A stretch of 64,000 bases of DNA from Oscheius tipulae. Taxonomy: Eukaryota > Nematoda > Chromadorea > Rhabditida > Rhabditidae. Below the pieces are notes generated by a model that had not been told where the DNA came from, did no database searches, and saw only the letters and a program-made list of their open reading frames with translations. Made by a program: the position numbers and the translations under genes. Of this stretch, positions 60,301 through 64,000 are shown piece after piece. The stretch lies in the NCBI GenBank assembly GCA_037178975.1, contig JASJZH010000005.1:2542001-2606000 (forward strand), read 5' to 3'. Every line of letters begins with the position of its first letter. Within the stretch, counting starts at the first letter, position 1.

Positions 60301-62548
60301 AGACAATTTTGACATGGTTCAAAGAGACGACCCTCCCCTTCTCTGTGACTTTGAAACAGTCCCGGATAGCGAGTAGGCTCTTCTGGAAGAAAGGGGTTTT
60401 ATAATGAGAGTGAAACAAATACAATGCGATCCCTTGAAACTCACAAAAATAGAAAAAAAAGAAAACTTCTCATACCTTGCCCATGGGGTGGACTTTCTCA
60501 TATTTTTAAAGAGGGTCTTGTTTTGTTTCATGTTGTAAATCTAACTAGAAAAAATCTACACTCATTGAAGAAATTCAAAAATATGGCAGAAAGGTTGTGA
60601 GTAATCTTGTTGTTTAAAGAGGTTGGAATCATACGAAAATAGAGTTAGTGACAAACTTTCATCTTCGTATCTTTATGAAGCCTAAAATGTTTTACGCACC
60701 CTAGATAGCAGCTCTAGAATACATCATTTTATTGCGTCTTGTTTACAGAACAAAATATAACAATTTTCCGAAACATTTTGCAAACTTGTCCGTTTTCCCT
60801 CTGTGAGAAACTCACATTATTGTTCTGCCGTTCCGGAAGATCATGGTGACATTCAGCCGAGGTGAAACAGTTTCCTGAAAAGATCGCTATACTTGGAAGT
60901 CTTTGAAATTTTTGAACAGCAACGTATCCTAAAATTACTTTTATTTTTCACAGTAGTTCTTTTTTAGTAACCTGAAAACTTTTGTCAATGTTAGCTTATG
61001 GAGGTCATGAATGGTCGTTTAGTGAGTAGCCGACTACTTATGGGTAAGGAGGAACAAAAGAGCAATAAAACATCGTTTTAGTCCTATTAGTGAAACAAGA
61101 ACGTTCGTTTGTTTAGTGTCCGAACGTCTCGACCAATGCAATCTTTGGTTGCGCTTGTATTTGAATATTTGCTCAAGCAAAAACTGTACTTCACTTACCA
61201 CTGCTCTTCCTGACTTCTCTGTAGATTACAGTACTTGGAATGGTGATGAAGGACATCTTCAGGAGGAACTGCAAATGTACTTACTTTCACTTGCCAGCTG
61301 TTTCGTATTTCAAAGAGCCAGTTCTGATTTGTTTTGTGTTTCACTACTACTTGAAACAGCGAGACAGGTCTGTTTCGGAGTTTTTTTCTCCATAGTGGAA
61401 AAGCTTCTACCAAATGAACAGCTCAACCCACCCGATTAGCCATTTCTGCCCTCCTGAAGAGTCCCTTCAGTTCCTTTTCAAATCCGTCTAATGTTATGAT
61501 GTCCGGGAGACGGAAGCTCGTAGCCGCCTGGTAGTCGATGCAGATTTCCATGTAGATTCCCTTCAAGCTCCTCGTGTTTAGATGGACTTCAATAGCATGG
61601 AGTCTTTCCCGTATCAGTTCGGAAACTGTGGTCAAGTGGGCGTCTTGGCTCTCGGCTGAAACAATATCCACGTCCAGGTAGTAGGTCAGAAGACCGGTCT
61701 TGACCAGACAGGGGAGGAGAGAGGTAGCTTCGTATTGGGCGGTCAGCTGAAAGTGCATTATTCTTCAATTTTAGAAGAAGTGTCACCACTGCGAATTGTA
61801 AACTAAAAAATTATCCATGTGAAGTTCACGTTCTGGGTGAAACATTTCTCAATTTTTTCAGTTCAAGATTCTCTGATTGTGTGAGATATGAGTGAAGGAG
61901 GGAAAGGTTGCTCAGAAATTAGCACAGTACGTTTGTATTTTCGAAACGGTTCCCGGTACTTATTGCAAGCGAGTGAACAGTGTGAAGTATAGCTTCTGAG
62001 TGAAATGTTTTGTCTATTATTCTGCATCAAGAGCTCGCAAGGTTCAGAGTTTTTGTTGCTCTGCATATAAACGCTACTCGAAACAAAAAAGGTGAGCAAA
62101 AAATGGACAAGCTCTCAAAATCGGTGCAGCAGAAGAAAGCTATCTTTCGACAGTTAGAACTTGAAAAATATAGGTGAACTTGTGATTCTCGATTATCGGT
62201 TCGATCATATTAGAAAAAAGAAGCAAATCAAACACGAACCCAACACAGATCTACTTCTGAAGTATTAGTAATGGAGAGATCTCTTCGAGTACACACTTAC
62301 ATGTTTCGCATAAAGCTAGCTAAGATGGGAACTTTTAGGTTTCTCGCTCCCCGTGCGCTGCAATCGCCTTCTGTTGTTGTGCTTTTTTTTCTCAAGTACA
62401 AACTTTTATGTTTCAGTCATGGATAAATCTAGTTCAAAAACCGAATTTTTAGTTCTCCCAACGATATCGGCGTCTAAAAACTCACAGTAACCGTCGAACT
62501 GCTGCTCTTCTCCGACGTAGGCGAGCGTTTCTCTCCCAACAGCTGCAT
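57307..62548 (-). CDS. Unidentified multi-exon protein
   Basis: Seven exons join in phase on the minus strand: 62548-62486, 61746-61428, 60874-60816, 60382-60065, 59289-59208, 59155-59097, 57615-57307; at least 403 residues. The ATG lies 2 nt after an AAATTCAG acceptor, as in spliced-leader genes. Sequence features: a Ser-rich start (EKRSPTSEKSSSSTVT), a beta-rich segment (LLTYYLDVDIVSAESQDAHL), NCFTSAECHHDLPERQNNN, RVVSLNHVKIVYDLQLTREK, ETRISVQIHSDGSVVAVKPQ, DQTDLDDWIHNYVGRC, and a last part with TSMGVTLGQELLVGYNLRDK. No signal peptide, transmembrane helix or coiled coil is clear. The frame after 57307 runs on about 34 codons to a stop, or a further exon follows GTAAGG, so the C terminus is open. 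I do not recognise the family. Intron 57616-59096 holds an antisense IRLD fragment. Confidence 0.65.
58582..59029 (+). pseudogene. IRLD last-exon fragment with palindromic end
   Basis: Begins exactly at the IRLD exon-4 border, including the intron acceptor TTCAG, then reads VLNNPLLCDEDLVKKFNMT against VLTNNPLLCDEGLVEKFNAT. After frameshifts and stops it reads LLNDSLPKLPNVTHIQGKVE and ILLQNIEEI in good agreement. Similarity ends in the stalk where a foldback repeat (58975-59028) begins. Orientation is opposite to the parent and to the surrounding gene. Retained intron sequence shows it arose from DNA, not from mRNA. Confidence 0.88.
58975..59028. repeat. Perfect 25-bp inverted repeat, 4-nt loop
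   Basis: Arms 58975-58999 and 59004-59028 are exact reverse complements, loop CCAC. Each arm matches the IRLD stalk region (the parent has ACTCCAGTCGGTATAGCGGT near 35861; the 55.6 kb copy has ATTCCAGTCAATGTAGTG). Confidence 0.95.
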
Positions 62549-64000
62549 ATTCTGAATTTCTTCTTTTTCTTTTGATTTCAAGATTTTTCTGGAAAAGTTA
62601 ATCCTAAATGTGTCAAAAACCCCAGATTCTGAAGTACGAGTACCCCCAAAAAGTGTATAAAAAGAGCCACCGTGTCTGAAACCTATACTCATGAGAGAAT
62701 ACACCCAGTCAGCAATGAGCATATTAGAAAAGTGGGTGTGAAATTGAAGTACGGAAGACGATTCTTTGCTCTTGAAATGTTTACACAGTGCAGAGGGGGA
62801 GGATAAGAAAGACACCAATTATTTCTTGAAAGGGAAGGGGGTTAAGAGATGTAAAATATGAGGAAGAGGAGGGAACTAGAATATAGGGAGACTGAGACCA
62901 ACATGCAAAGTAACAATCATTGCCCTAAAGCTTTTTGCTCAAGCTTTTGGTTTCTGATGAAACACAAATAATTTTAATTTTTACGGAAACCGAGGTTGCC
63001 TTCTTTTTTCACCCGGAAGGTGTACTACTATTCAAAAGAGGCTATATGTTCCAAGTTTGCGATTCTGAAACTGAAAGTCTATTTGCTTTGGTTTTACTCG
63101 CTCTTTATAAGCAGCCCATCTCTCAACTACTCAAGGGTAATGGTGTCTGTCCGTCCGCGGATCACCAAGAGAAAAAAGTTGACAAAACATTCCATGTCAA
63201 TAATTAAGTTGACAAGTCAGCTTTTGGGTTTAGGCTATTAGAGAAGCGACGAAGCTGCCTTTTATCAATGCTAAGTCAACTAAGGGACGGCGAAGCCGTT
63301 ATAGACGACTGGTGTGACATTAAAGCATTGCGATGGGAAGAAACTTCGTATTGTCCACCTTTCGCCATTGGAAAAGTAGGAAGATCTTACTGAAATGAAG
63401 GGCGAGAAGCTAGGTTTCGCAGGGCGTAAAAAATTGAAGCCAAGAAATGTATCCTGCCTATATATCCCAAATTAAACATGTTAGAATTGAGAAAATTGGG
63501 TTTGGCAAGAAATTGTCAGGCACGGAAAATTATGAGGTTTGTTGTGTTCCGGGGGCTCTCTCTGTCTCTCAAGAGACCACTGATTTACGATTCTGGCGCA
63601 AAGGTCCGTTTTTAGACGTAGAGAAGGGATTAGCCTCAAAACATGCTGCTCAAAGTTTCATGAATACACGATTGGGAATTTTGAGAGGAGACCGATAAAC
63701 AGTCGAGTATTTCCAGTAACTTGAGAGTTTTTGAGGAGAACATCAGAAAACATAACGTGATATTTCGAGTAGTGGCTCAACCCTAATATCCATGTCTTTC
63801 TGAGACCAATGGCAACTTTTACTGTTTTCACAGGCTGTTTTTCAAAATATTCTATTTTTTGAGCTACTTATAGTACTACTACTGTTATGACGATAGTATT
63901 ACCGTCATAACTCTTCCCCATTACGGGAACGATGAAAAACCATATTTTTTAAAAGCTACCACCAGTCGTAGGTGACTCAACAAGACAGAAACTGTTGGTA
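62549..64000. other. Right end, no supported gene
   Basis: Contains dispersed-repeat copy 2 (63118-63310), several heptamers, and a 9-bp palindrome GTTATGACG/CGTCATAAC at 63884-63911. No exon is supported. Confidence 0.5.
63118..63310 (+). repeat. Dispersed repeat, copy 2
   Basis: Same orientation and anchor order as 30692-30900: TCTCAACTACT, GTCCGTCCG, AAGTTGACAAGTCAGC, TTAGAGAAGCG, ATGCTAAGTCAA, CTAAGGGACGGCGAAGCCG. Confidence 0.7.

Overview
The window looks like a gene-dense to moderately dense piece of a nematode nuclear genome (rhabditid-like). It has many very small introns (38-60 nt), acceptors of the TTTCAG/TTTTAG type, several start codons directly behind an acceptor-like TTTCAG (possible spliced-leader sites), very short 3' UTRs, and nematode-type families (receptor L-domain/IRLD protein, double C-type lectin, Ly6/quiver-like GPI proteins, RTE and CR1-like retrotransposons). 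I cannot name the species.

Layout. 1-1481: non-coding. 1482-5786 (+): coiled-coil/SH3/SH2 adaptor. 6430-6690 (+): small secreted Cys-rich protein. 6.7-7.9 kb: poorly resolved minus-strand exon-like pieces. 8.48-8.95 kb: mariner 3' remnant. 9293-12916 (-): unidentified multi-exon gene whose long intron holds degenerate tandem copies of its own exon border. 12.9-21.4 kb: a decayed tandem array with a dead PPP-type phosphatase, a dead C-type lectin, one intact double-CTLD gene (15126-16316) and a third CTLD gene split by a full-length RTE-clade LINE (16948-19963) with an 11-bp target duplication. A related flank is cut by a second LINE (CR1-like, about 21403-25551) with two open ORFs. 25.8-29.7 kb (-): two paralogous Ly6-like GPI-anchored proteins. 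29.7-33.9 kb: no gene seen. 33884-34848 (+): FAR1/ZSWIM-like domain protein. 35476-37344 (-): IRLD receptor L-domain protein, with three broken partial copies at 38.0, 55.3 and 58.6 kb. 39324-47226 (+): ECT2-type RhoGEF (BRCT-BRCT-DH-PH). 48940-53021 (+): cytosolic lysyl-tRNA synthetase. 54.0-54.5 kb: doubtful acidic gene over a 177-nt pure purine tract. 57307-62548 (-): second unidentified multi-exon gene, with an IRLD fragment nested in an intron in the opposite orientation.

The most unexplained signal is a heptamer, TGAAACA/TGTTTCA, scattered through introns and intergenic DNA across the whole window. It occurs 23 times in the first 5.2 kb, where about one is expected by base composition. 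It is almost absent from both LINEs and from the conserved exons, and it sits at the tips of at least two long hairpins (41217-41280 and 45577-45637). This is the best candidate for an undescribed system. Its function is unknown, and the possibilities I give are inference.

All exon structures were deduced by eye from open frames, splice consensus, phase agreement and family similarity. No transcript or database search was available.
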